Below, in pieces: positions 33,424-41,258 of a stretch of 64,000 nt of DNA. Below the pieces are notes generated by a model. That model made no database searches. It had not been told where the DNA came from and saw only the letters and a program-made list of their open reading frames with translations. The stretch covers positions 1 through 64,000 of the forward strand of contig CAZJAA010000009.1 in NCBI GenBank assembly GCA_964544055.1. Direction: 5' to 3'. Position numbers and translations under genes: made by a program. Positions within the stretch are counted from its first letter, which is position 1. Every line of letters starts with the position of its first letter. This stretch comes from SIG299 sp964544055. GTDB lineage: Bacteria > Bacillota > Clostridia > Lachnospirales > Lachnospiraceae.

Positions 33424-34638
33424 TTACTTTCTTTTGTTTTTCTGACTATTTTTATGGGTACTTTGCATCGGTCTTTCCGTCACGTTTTCTGTTTCAGGCG
33501 CATATCCCTTTTTCCGATTTCTGGCAGCAACATTTTCCCTCAGCAAAGCATACACCGTAGACATCACAGGAATAAAGACAAGCATACCAACTACACCAAA
33601 CATGCTTCCGCCGACTGATACTGCCATAAGTACCCAAATAGGCGGCAGACCAACCGAATTTCCAACTACTTTTGGATAAATCAGATTGCCTTCCAGCTGC
33701 TGCAGCACAAAAAACATAATCACGAAAACAAGGGCTTTGACCGGGCTCACCATCAGTATTAAAAAAGCTCCGACAATACAGCCGATAAAGGCACCAACAA
33801 TTGGAATTAATGCAGTAAAGGCAATCAGTACGCCAACCAACACCGCATACGGCATTCTGAGAATCGTCATACAGATGACAAACATTATTCCAAGAATTAC
33901 CGCTTCCAGGCATTGTCCGGATATAAATTTTGCAAAGTTATTATTGCAAAGACCGAGCACTTTTAATGTTATATAGTACGCACGTTCCGGCAGATAAGCA
34001 TACATCAGCTTTTTTACCTGCTTTCCCAGCTTTTCTTTTCCGGAAAGAATATAAATTGCAAATACAAAAGAAATCACTCCGTCAAATACTAGTCCTGCAA
34101 CACTTCCGGCAAACCCGACCGTGGAAGTCAGAATGCTTCCCAGACCATTTTTCAAAAATTCCGTTGCATAAGAAATCACCGAGCCCCAATCAATGCTGAC
34201 AGATTCCAGTGCTTCGAGTGCTTCCCTCCATTCCGGATACTGCACCGACAGTTCTTCCAAAGCATTCAGAAGCTTTTTGAAAAATGCCGGTATTACATTT
34301 TTGAGTTCCATAAATGTTCTTGTCAGCTGCGGCACAACCGTCAGTACAACAAAAGCAAGCACGGCGGTTACAAACAAAACAGCAAGCACAATACTTAATG
34401 CACGTTTTACACCAGCGGATTTTTTTCCCTTCCATTTTGCAAACAATTTATTTTCAATAAACCGCATGGGAAGATTTAATACAAATGCCATGGCTGCTCC
34501 GGCAAAAAAAGGAGACAGCATCCCAAGAAAAAGACTCAGCACCAGAAACAGCTCTCTGCTATACATTACACCCAGAATGACCGCACCGGTAAATAAAACC
34601 AACTTGCAAATCATATGAAATAATTTTTTCTCATCCAT
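33424..34638 (-). CDS. AI-2E family transporter
   Basis: Polytopic membrane protein of the AI-2E (TqsA/YdiK/PerM) family, 404 aa, with about eight transmembrane segments. The family motif region is seen as PYAVLVGVLIAFTALIPIVGAFIG and QQLEGNLIYPKVVGNSVGLPPIW. Substrates vary across the family (AI-2 export, Na+/H+ exchange) and cannot be deduced. The C-terminal tail is short and basic. A second member of the same family lies at 36687-38045 on the opposite strand. ATG preceded by AGAGGAAAG. Confidence 0.92.
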   Translation of the reverse strand: MDEKKLFHMICKLVLFTGAVILGVMYSRELFLVLSLFLGMLSPFFAGAAMAFVLNLPMRFIENKLFAKWKGKKSAGVKRALSIVLAVLFVTAVLAFVVLTVVPQLTRTFMELKNVIPAFFKKLLNALEELSVQYPEWREALEALESVSIDWGSVISYATEFLKNGLGSILTSTVGFAGSVAGLVFDGVISFVFAIYILSGKEKLGKQVKKLMYAYLPERAYYITLKVLGLCNNNFAKFISGQCLEAVILGIMFVICMTILRMPYAVLVGVLIAFTALIPIVGAFIGCIVGAFLILMVSPVKALVFVIMFFVLQQLEGNLIYPKVVGNSVGLPPIWVLMAVSVGGSMFGVVGMLVFIPVMSTVYALLRENVAARNRKKGYAPETENVTERPMQSTHKNSQKNKRK

Positions 34639-34672
34639 ACCTTTCCTCTTTCATCAATAATAATTGCTGTTT

Positions 34673-35893
34673 TTACGCATCCTCACAAACCTGGAAGATG
34701 AAGAATTTTAAATAATAGGACTCCTCCGAAGACCACAAAATCGGATGATCCGGAGCCTGCGTCCGATATTCCACCTGCTTTAATCTGCGGTGCACGCTTT
34801 TTGCTGCCTGTCCAATTACTTCGGTAAAAAGCTCCGGTGTCATAAAATGAGAACAGGAACAGGTTGCAAAAAAGCCGCCCGGTTTGACAAGCTTCAAACC
34901 TCTCATATTAATTTCACGATAGCCCTTCATGGCATTCTTTACGGAATTTCTGGATTTCGTAAATGCCGGAGGATCTAAAATGACTACGTCAAACTGTTCG
35001 CCCTTTTCTTCCAATTCCGGCAGAAGTTCAAATACATCTGCACAGACAAAGGAAACCGTATGTTCCAGACTATTTAAACGTGCATTTTCTTCTGCCTGAC
35101 GGCAGCCAAGGTCGGAAGCATCCACACCAATAACCTCTTTTGCTCCTGCAATTCCTGCGTTTAAGGCAAACGAGCCTGTGTGGGTAAAGCAGTCAAGCAC
35201 ACGCGCATCTTTGCAAAGCTTCTGAATTGCCAGACGATTGTATTTCTGATCAAGAAAAAATCCGGTTTTCTGTCCGTCTTCCACATCTACTATATATTTT
35301 ACGCCGTTTTCCACAATTTGTACCTTCGTGTCAAACGCTTCCGACAAAAAGCCCTTTTCTCGCTTCATCCCCTCCTGCTCCCGTACTTTGGCATCACTAC
35401 GTTCATAGATTCCACGGATTGTAATTCCATCCTTTGCCATTTCCTCTTTCAGCAGTTCAAGAATCACCATTTTGTAACGATCCATTCCAAGTGCCAAAGA
35501 CTGTACAACTAAAACATCCTCAAACTTGTCAATTACCATGCCCGGCACATAATCCGCTTCTCCAAAAATCACGCGGCAGCTGCTGGTATCCACCGTTTTC
35601 TTCCGGTATTCCCACGCATCCTGTACACGTTTTCTGAAAAAATCCTCGTTAATGACAGCATCCTTATTTCTGGTAAGCAGGCGAATCGTAATTTTGGAAT
35701 TTCGATTGATAAAACCAATTCCCAACGCATAACCATTGCAATCCTTTACCAGTACAAGGTCTCCGTTTTCTGCTGTTCCGGTAACTGATTCCAGCTCATT
35801 GTCATACACCCACAGTCCGCCTGCCCTGAGTGTTCTTCCTTCTCCCTTTTTTAAACAAACTATTGCTTTGATTTCGCCATCCAATTTTTCCAT
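34673..35893 (-). CDS. RlmI-like 23S rRNA cytosine methyltransferase
   Basis: SAM-dependent methyltransferase of the RlmI/YwbD group, 406 aa. It has an N-terminal PUA-like domain (GGLWVYDNELESVTG), a central EEHEE-type segment, and a Rossmann domain with ARVLDCFTHTGSFALNAGIAGAK-type motif I (VLDCFTHTGSF), VIGVDASDLG and the active-site VILDPPAFTKSRNSV. RlmI makes m5C1962 in 23S rRNA; the same target is plausible here. The gene abuts gtrA (stop of gtrA immediately before the ATG leader). ATG preceded by AGAGAGAAA. Confidence 0.9.
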   Translation of the reverse strand: MEKLDGEIKAIVCLKKGEGRTLRAGGLWVYDNELESVTGTAENGDLVLVKDCNGYALGIGFINRNSKITIRLLTRNKDAVINEDFFRKRVQDAWEYRKKTVDTSSCRVIFGEADYVPGMVIDKFEDVLVVQSLALGMDRYKMVILELLKEEMAKDGITIRGIYERSDAKVREQEGMKREKGFLSEAFDTKVQIVENGVKYIVDVEDGQKTGFFLDQKYNRLAIQKLCKDARVLDCFTHTGSFALNAGIAGAKEVIGVDASDLGCRQAEENARLNSLEHTVSFVCADVFELLPELEEKGEQFDVVILDPPAFTKSRNSVKNAMKGYREINMRGLKLVKPGGFFATCSCSHFMTPELFTEVIGQAAKSVHRRLKQVEYRTQAPDHPILWSSEESYYLKFFIFQVCEDA

Positions 35894-36361
35894 CTATTTT
35901 CTCTCTTTCTTTTCCGAACCGGAAATAAAAACAAACACCTTACTGAACACATAGTTTAAAATGGTAACTACCACTGCCAGAACAAGCTTTACCGGCCAGA
36001 GTGGAACCGTCAGCACCGTTACAAAAAGCCAGATACCAAACCACTCCACTGCCAGGGTAAACAAACGTCCTGCGATAAATTTTCCGAATTTTAAAGCTTC
36101 TCCTGCGGCTTCTCCCTTTTTTTCAAGAAAAACCCAGTATTTATTGATAACATAGGCGAACAGTACGGCCACGATCCATGCCACTACCGTCACAAAATTT
36201 TCATTCCAGTGAAAGCAATCATAACCGAGAAAGGTTGCCACAAAATTCACAAGCGTAGTCAGCACCCCAGCAACCACATAAGTAATAGTTTCCCGATTTA
36301 CAAATACTTTCCATAGCTTTTTTATTAGTTCCGCAAATGCATTCCATAGTTTTTTTATCAC
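35894..36361 (-). CDS. GtrA family membrane protein
   Basis: 155 aa with four transmembrane segments in the GtrA layout: ITYVVAGVLTTLVNFVATFLGYD, then VTVVAWIVAVLFAYVINKYWVFLEK, a short loop, and two C-terminal spans ending in VFSKVFVFI. GtrA-like proteins are thought to flip polyprenyl-linked sugars. No glycosyltransferase is adjacent. It starts at GTG 36361 with AAAGGGAG nine bases upstream. Confidence 0.9.
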   Translation of the reverse strand: MIKKLWNAFAELIKKLWKVFVNRETITYVVAGVLTTLVNFVATFLGYDCFHWNENFVTVVAWIVAVLFAYVINKYWVFLEKKGEAAGEALKFGKFIAGRLFTLAVEWFGIWLFVTVLTVPLWPVKLVLAVVVTILNYVFSKVFVFISGSEKKERK

Positions 36362-36504
36362 TGTTCTTTACTCCCTTTACTAAATCTTTGCCAGGTAGTT
36401 TTTGTCCCCCTCATAGGACAAAAACAGATCCAAAACAATTATATATTACCTTTTCCGATTACTCAAGCCACTCTTTCATTTTTTTTATTTTTTTTAAATT
36501 TTCT

Positions 36505-36568
36505 GTTCCCTATCAAAACAAATTATGTTATACTTTTTTACAGGGAACGTTCTTGTTACTGTAACAAG
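36505..36568 (+). promoter_or_regulatory. Promoter region with palindromes upstream of the plus-strand AI-2E gene
   Basis: A -10-like TATACT (36529-36534) is bracketed by a 7-bp inverted repeat, GTTCCCT (36505-36511) and AGGGAAC (36542-36548). It is followed by a perfect 17-bp palindrome CTTGTTACTGTAACAAG (36552-36568). The -35 hexamer is poor, as for an activated or tightly controlled promoter. The remainder of the 36362-36686 gap holds no gene; a ribosome site GGAACGGAGAG precedes ATG 36687. Confidence 0.5.
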
Positions 36569-36686
36569 ATACCATAAAGTAGCCACAGGAATCTGATTAT
36601 TTCACAAATCATCCTGCAGCGGCAGCAAAACCGCTCACACCGGTTTCTGCCAGCGTCTAAATTTTTTTAGGGAACGGAGAGTAACT

Positions 36687-38045
36687 ATGAGAGAAAAGTA
36701 CAGCAATTATTTTCATTGGGGAGTAACCGTGTGTTCCGTTATTACATTCGGTGTGTTATTCTTTTTCTTTATTTTCCGGATGGACGCATTTCTTGCCTTT
36801 TTAGGAAATGTACTCTCCATTCTGACGCCAATCATTCTTGGTGCAGTCATTGCCTATTTGATAAATCCACTGGTTACCCCGACAGACAAGTTTATTTTTA
36901 ATCTTGCCAAGCGCTGTCACCTTTCTCCGAAAGTCGCCGATTTCCTCGCCAAAGCCATTTCCATTACCTTATGGCTCGGTCTTTTAGTCGCCGGCATCTG
37001 TGCTTTGTTTTCCATGATTGCTCCGGAGCTTTACAGCAGTATTTTAAAGCTTACCAGTGATTTTAAAGGCTACGTTAACGTTATCTATGACTTTATTAAC
37101 GAACACCTGCAAAACAACCCACAGCTGTTAAAATTCACGGAAGAAGCCCTGACTACATTAACAACTACCGTAAACAACTGGGTAAACAACGAACTGATTA
37201 TTCAGGTGCAAAACCTCATGGCAAAGCTCACCGTCGGCATTTCTTTTGTTGTCACCCTGGTAACCAATATCGTAGTAAGCCTGATTGTATCCGTTTACCT
37301 GCTTATCAGCAAAAAACGTTTTCTTGGACAGTTAAAAAAACTGCTATATGTCTTTTTAAAACCGGAAACTGCCAATGTGGCACTTTCCATTTTCCGGCAG
37401 GTTAATAAAATTTTCGGTGGCTTTATTTCCGGAAAAATTATTGACTCACTCATTATCGGTATTCTCTGCTTTATCGGAGTTTCCATTTTAAATATGCCTT
37501 ATCCGTTGTTAATCAGTGTTATTGTTGGCGTTACCAATGTAATTCCTTTCTTTGGTCCTTACATTGGTGCAATTCCAAGTGCTTTTCTCGTATTACTGAT
37601 TGATCCGGGCAAATGTCTGATTTTTGTTATTTTTATTTTCCTGCTTCAGCAGTTAGACGGAAATGTCATTGGACCAACCATTTTGGGCGATTCCACCGGT
37701 TTGTCTCCATTCTGGGTAGTTGTTTCTATTCTGGTAGGTGGCGGGCTTTTCGGCTTCATCGGAATGCTCCTCGGAGTTCCTACTTTTGCCGTATTCTACT
37801 TCCTGGTTAAGACCTTTTCCGAATTTCATCTAAAGAAAAAAGAACTGCCCGTGGATTCCCTGCTCTACTGCAAAATCGAACGGATTGACCCGGATACAGG
37901 AGCACCGATATTACTTCCGAAGCAGCCGGTCAAACGCAAAAAACAGCAAACAGATCATGGTCTGATGGAGGCATTAAATGTCATCTCAAACAGAAAAAAA
38001 CAGCGTAATAATGCTGACACAAACGATTCCGACACCAAAAAATAA
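36687..38045 (+). CDS. AI-2E family transporter
   Basis: Second AI-2E family permease in this window, 452 aa, about eight transmembrane helices. Family regions are ILTPIILGAVIAYLINPLV, PYPLLISVIVGVTNVIPFFGPYIG and QQLDGNVIGPTILGDSTGLSPFWV. It has a longer, charged cytoplasmic C-terminus (about residues 375-452) than the minus-strand paralogue. The two are far from identical, so this is not a recent duplication. Substrate unknown. It is preceded by a region with palindromes and followed by a shared terminator. Confidence 0.92.
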   Translation: MREKYSNYFHWGVTVCSVITFGVLFFFFIFRMDAFLAFLGNVLSILTPIILGAVIAYLINPLVTPTDKFIFNLAKRCHLSPKVADFLAKAISITLWLGLLVAGICALFSMIAPELYSSILKLTSDFKGYVNVIYDFINEHLQNNPQLLKFTEEALTTLTTTVNNWVNNELIIQVQNLMAKLTVGISFVVTLVTNIVVSLIVSVYLLISKKRFLGQLKKLLYVFLKPETANVALSIFRQVNKIFGGFISGKIIDSLIIGILCFIGVSILNMPYPLLISVIVGVTNVIPFFGPYIGAIPSAFLVLLIDPGKCLIFVIFIFLLQQLDGNVIGPTILGDSTGLSPFWVVVSILVGGGLFGFIGMLLGVPTFAVFYFLVKTFSEFHLKKKELPVDSLLYCKIERIDPDTGAPILLPKQPVKRKKQQTDHGLMEALNVISNRKKQRNNADTNDSDTKK

Positions 38046-38148
38046 TTCAGAATTTTAAGGCTTTTGCAGAAATAAAGCCTTAAAGCAAATAAGAAAGCAG
38101 TACATTTTATAATTTCAAAGCAATACAAACTTTCCGGTAATGGAAAAC

Positions 38149-38174
38149 AAGGCTGCCTAAGTGTAGGCAGCCTT
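38149..38174. terminator. Bidirectional terminator between AI-2E gene and sigK
   Basis: AAGGCTGCCT / AGGCAGCCTT form a 10-bp stem with a six-base loop. TTAATTTTTTT follows on the plus strand and TTGTTTTCC on the minus strand. The sigK stop codon (38157-38159) lies inside the hairpin. Confidence 0.85.
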
Positions 38175-38777
38175 TAATTTTTTTAATGCTTTCTTTTCAA
38201 TTCGTGATACATAGCTTCTGGAAATACACAGGCGTTCTGCAATTTCGCGCTGAGTCACTTCTCTTCCACCGGACAATCCATAGCGTAAAAGAATAATCTC
38301 CTTTTCACGTCCGTTCAGCACTTTATCTATGTATTCCCGTAGCTTACTCAAGTTCTGCTGTTCTTCCATTCTGCTGACAACATCTACTTCTTCTGCTACG
38401 CAGATGTCTAACAACTGAATCGTATTTCCTTCCTTATCAGAGCCGATTGGATCATACAAAGACACCTCTTTTGACTGCTTTTTGCTGCTTCGCATCAGCA
38501 TAAGGAGTTCATTTTCAATGCATCTTGACGCATAGGTTGCCAGACGTATTCCCTTTTGTGGATTGAACGTGTCCACCGCCTTAATCAGTCCAATCGTACC
38601 GATGGAAATCAGGTCATCTGTTTCGTAAATCGTATTATTGTATTTCTTCACAACATGCGCCACCAGGCGCAGATTATGCTCAATCAGACGATTTCTACAG
38701 GATAAGTCTCCCTCTCTCATCCCCTGCAGCAGTTGTTCTTCTTCCTGCGTTGACAATGGCTGTGGAAAAACTTGCAT
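38157..38777 (-). CDS. sigK: Sporulation sigma factor SigK, no pro-sequence
   Basis: Late mother-cell sigma factor, 206 aa, controlling coat and spore-maturation genes. It has sigma-70 regions 2 (LIEHNLRLVAHVVKKY, ISIGTIGLIKAVDTFNP) and 4 (TQREIAERLCISRSYVSRIEKKAL). The protein begins MQVFPQPLS, aligning with the mature form of Bacillus SigK, whose membrane-anchoring pro-sequence precedes AFPQPLS. An in-frame TGA lies three codons before the ATG, so no pro-peptide is encoded. The gene is continuous, with no skin-like insertion. The ribosome site is weak (AAGG). Control must therefore be at transcription rather than by SpoIVFB processing (inference). Confidence 0.93.
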   Translation of the reverse strand: MQVFPQPLSTQEEEQLLQGMREGDLSCRNRLIEHNLRLVAHVVKKYNNTIYETDDLISIGTIGLIKAVDTFNPQKGIRLATYASRCIENELLMLMRSSKKQSKEVSLYDPIGSDKEGNTIQLLDICVAEEVDVVSRMEEQQNLSKLREYIDKVLNGREKEIILLRYGLSGGREVTQREIAERLCISRSYVSRIEKKALKKLKAAYT

Positions 38778-38854
38778 ATCGTTTCAACCTTGTTTCAAAG
38801 GTTACTATTACTTTATGCAATGACACTTCGTCCTGTGATGTTTTTCTTTTTAAT

Positions 38855-40123
38855 CTATTCTTCTGCTTTTTGACGGAGCAGATCAAACGCTTCTACCGGG
38901 CAGGAAAGCTTTACAAATATTTTCTGTTTCGGATGTGGGCAGCTTTCCATGGCATTGCCCTCTTCATCCACAATTTCCAGAACCTCTGCCGGAATATTCT
39001 CTCCGTCTTTTTTCATAACCTCTACGACATCACCAACAGAAAATTTGTTTCTCTGCTCCATGACAGCTGTGCCATTTTCGGTTACGCTGCCGACAATTCC
39101 CAGATAGGTGTATTCTTTCACATAAACGTTATTGTCATAAATCTGCGCCTCTGCCTTTGGCTTGTCAAAAAAGAAACCTGTGGTAAACTGCCGATAGGTA
39201 CACTTTGCAATTTCTTCGCAGTAATAGTCCAGATTTGCCTGATACTTTTCCGGTGCTTCAAAGAAATCGTCAATGGCACGGCGGTAGGTTCTTGCTACCG
39301 CAGCAACATAAAGTGCTGTTTTCATGCGTCCCTCTACCTTTAAACTGTCTATTCCGGCATCAACAATTTCCGGAATATATTCAATCATACACAAATCTTT
39401 GGAATTAAAAATATACGTTCCACGATCATTTTCAAACACTGGCAGATATTCTCCCGGACGATTTTCTTCCATCAGATAATATTTCCAACGGCATGGATGC
39501 GTACAAGCTCCCAGATTGGCATCCCGTCCGGTAAAATAGTTGCTGAGCAGACATCTGCCCGAATAGGAAATGCACATTGCACCATGGATGAACGTTTCGA
39601 TTTCAAGCTCCGGCGGAATATTTTCCCGCAGTTCTTTAATTTCTGCCAGGGAAAGCTCTCTTGCAGACACCACTCTGGTTGCTCCCATGCGATGCCAGAA
39701 CCGAAACGTCCCATAATTTACATTATTTGCCTGAGTACTGATATGAATCTCAATTTCCGGTGCATACTCACGTGCAAGATCAAATACCCCCGGGTCGGAA
39801 ATAATCAGTGCATCCGGACGTACTGGCGTACCATCTTCTGCCACATCCAGACAGGATAATTCCTTAAAATATTCCGTCACTCCCTCTAAATCACGATTAT
39901 GCGCTGTGATATTTGCAGTTACATATACTTTTTTTCCATGGGCATGGGCAAACTTGATTCCTTCTGCCATATCCTCTCTCGAAAAATTTTTTGCCTTTGC
40001 ACGCAGACCATACATCTCACCACCAATATACACCGCATCTGCACCATAAAACACTGCAACCTTCAATACTTCTAGGCTGCTTGCCGGAATTAAAAGCTCC
40101 GGTTTTTTCTTTCCTGCCATCAT
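38855..40123 (-). CDS. U32 family peptidase-like tRNA hydroxylation protein
   Basis: 422 aa, collagenase-like U32 family. It has a TIM-barrel N-terminal half (PELLIPASSLEVLKVAVFYGADAVYIGG), the signature EIETFIHGAMCISYSGRCLLSNY, and conserved cysteines at GACTHPCRW that in relatives ligand an iron-sulfur cluster, plus the C-terminal U32 domain. Bacillus homologues TrhP1/TrhP2 hydroxylate U34 of tRNA from prephenate. The 4-base ATGA overlap with trmR, which methylates that hydroxyl, supports the same pathway here. Start chosen at ATG 40123, with GGAG 12 bases upstream. Confidence 0.9.
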   Translation of the reverse strand: MMAGKKKPELLIPASSLEVLKVAVFYGADAVYIGGEMYGLRAKAKNFSREDMAEGIKFAHAHGKKVYVTANITAHNRDLEGVTEYFKELSCLDVAEDGTPVRPDALIISDPGVFDLAREYAPEIEIHISTQANNVNYGTFRFWHRMGATRVVSARELSLAEIKELRENIPPELEIETFIHGAMCISYSGRCLLSNYFTGRDANLGACTHPCRWKYYLMEENRPGEYLPVFENDRGTYIFNSKDLCMIEYIPEIVDAGIDSLKVEGRMKTALYVAAVARTYRRAIDDFFEAPEKYQANLDYYCEEIAKCTYRQFTTGFFFDKPKAEAQIYDNNVYVKEYTYLGIVGSVTENGTAVMEQRNKFSVGDVVEVMKKDGENIPAEVLEIVDEEGNAMESCPHPKQKIFVKLSCPVEAFDLLRQKAEE

Positions 40124-40806
40124 ACTTTGTTCGTACTCCTTTCAAACGGTATGTCCTGCCGTTTCACACTGACTGCCATACCATCTCCTACCGCCACAAT
40201 GGAGGTCGTCAGCAACTCATTATGTTTCAGTTCATACAGATATTCCCGCATTCTCATATGAATAGTTCTGTCTCTTCTTGTGATACTGTACTTGGACTCC
40301 ACAATAGATCCCTCCTGCAATACATTATCCGTTACCAGCAGAGCACCGGACGGTAGCATTGGGAGTATCTGCTTTAAAAAGCTCATATACTGTGCCTTTG
40401 CTGCATCCATAAATACAAAATCATACCGATTTTCCTGCTCTCTCAGGTTGCAAAGAACCTCTTCGGCATCTCCGGTCAAAAAAGTCACATCCTGACTGCG
40501 CTTTAATGCCGCCAGATTTTTTTCTGCTTCCACAATTCGCATCGGAACCTTTTCAATTGTTGTAAGTTTGCAGTTTTCCGGCATATATTCACACAACAAA
40601 GAGGCGGAAAAGCCAATTGCTGTTCCCACCTCCAGGATTTTCTTTGGTTGCTTTAGTTCCAGAAGCATCTTAAGAAAGCTTTGTGCCTCTTTTCGGATAA
40701 TCGGTACCTCATGCTCTATGGCATAAGCCTCCAGCTTTGCCAGATGCTCCGGAAGTTCTGTTTCCAGGGAATTTAAATATTCCACAAGTCTTGGTTCTAC
40801 AATCAT
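40120..40806 (-). CDS. trmR: TrmR, tRNA 5-hydroxyuridine methyltransferase
   Basis: SAM-dependent O-methyltransferase of family 3, 228 aa, homologous to Bacillus YrrM/TrmR, which makes 5-methoxyuridine at tRNA position 34. Motif I is KILEVGTAIGFSASLL; the catalytic and metal region is YDFVFMDAAKAQYMSFL and LLVTDNVLQEG. I chose ATG 40806 because GGAGGAG precedes it and the 11 extra codons upstream are unconserved. It sits in the conserved order mltG-trmR-U32, with the downstream gene overlapping by four bases. Confidence 0.92.
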   Translation of the reverse strand: MIVEPRLVEYLNSLETELPEHLAKLEAYAIEHEVPIIRKEAQSFLKMLLELKQPKKILEVGTAIGFSASLLCEYMPENCKLTTIEKVPMRIVEAEKNLAALKRSQDVTFLTGDAEEVLCNLREQENRYDFVFMDAAKAQYMSFLKQILPMLPSGALLVTDNVLQEGSIVESKYSITRRDRTIHMRMREYLYELKHNELLTTSIVAVGDGMAVSVKRQDIPFERSTNKV

Positions 40807-40807
40807 C

Positions 40808-41227
40808 TTATTGCTGCTCCTCCGGCAGTTTCTGCACAATAGAATTCGAATAGTCTGTTATCTGAGCCAGTATTTCATCATACGTCATGGACGTATTTAA
40901 AATATATGTGCCCGCAAGTATTTCGTAATCCATCAGTTTTACTTTCAAATAAAAGGAATAACGATTGGAAATCAGTCGATTCATTTCCAGAGCGGCTGCA
41001 ACCTCCATGGTGGAAGCCCCTTCATTAATTGTAATTTCCGCATTAATTCCCGGCTCTGCATCCATGGTTGTTGTGCCAAACACCTGATAGCAAAAATCTT
41101 TTGCTGTCACACCTACCTTATAGATTGCAAAAATGACAACCGCATAAAAGATAACATTCAGCAATAGGTGCAGAATAAATCCTGCAACGTCTATTACTAC
41201 CTTTGTTCCATCACTTTTCTGCGCCAT
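40808..41227 (-). CDS. Truncated MltG/YceG-like membrane protein
   Basis: 139 aa. A transmembrane segment (about 15-40) is followed by a YceG N-terminal, LysM-like segment: ITINEGASTMEVAAALEMNRLISNRYSFYLKVKLMDYEILAGTYILNTSMTYDEILAQI (shown here only to mark homology from about 60 to 120). Full MltG is about 330-380 aa and carries the endolytic transglycosylase domain with a catalytic Glu; that domain is wholly absent. The position between rnjA and trmR is the mltG position in Firmicutes, so it is a shortened orthologue. No frameshifted remainder is found downstream because trmR begins at once. It cannot cleave glycan by the known mechanism. Confidence 0.8.
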   Translation of the reverse strand: MAQKSDGTKVVIDVAGFILHLLLNVIFYAVVIFAIYKVGVTAKDFCYQVFGTTTMDAEPGINAEITINEGASTMEVAAALEMNRLISNRYSFYLKVKLMDYEILAGTYILNTSMTYDEILAQITDYSNSIVQKLPEEQQ

Positions 41228-41258
41228 GCTGCTCTACCTCTCTTTCATCGGTTATTCC

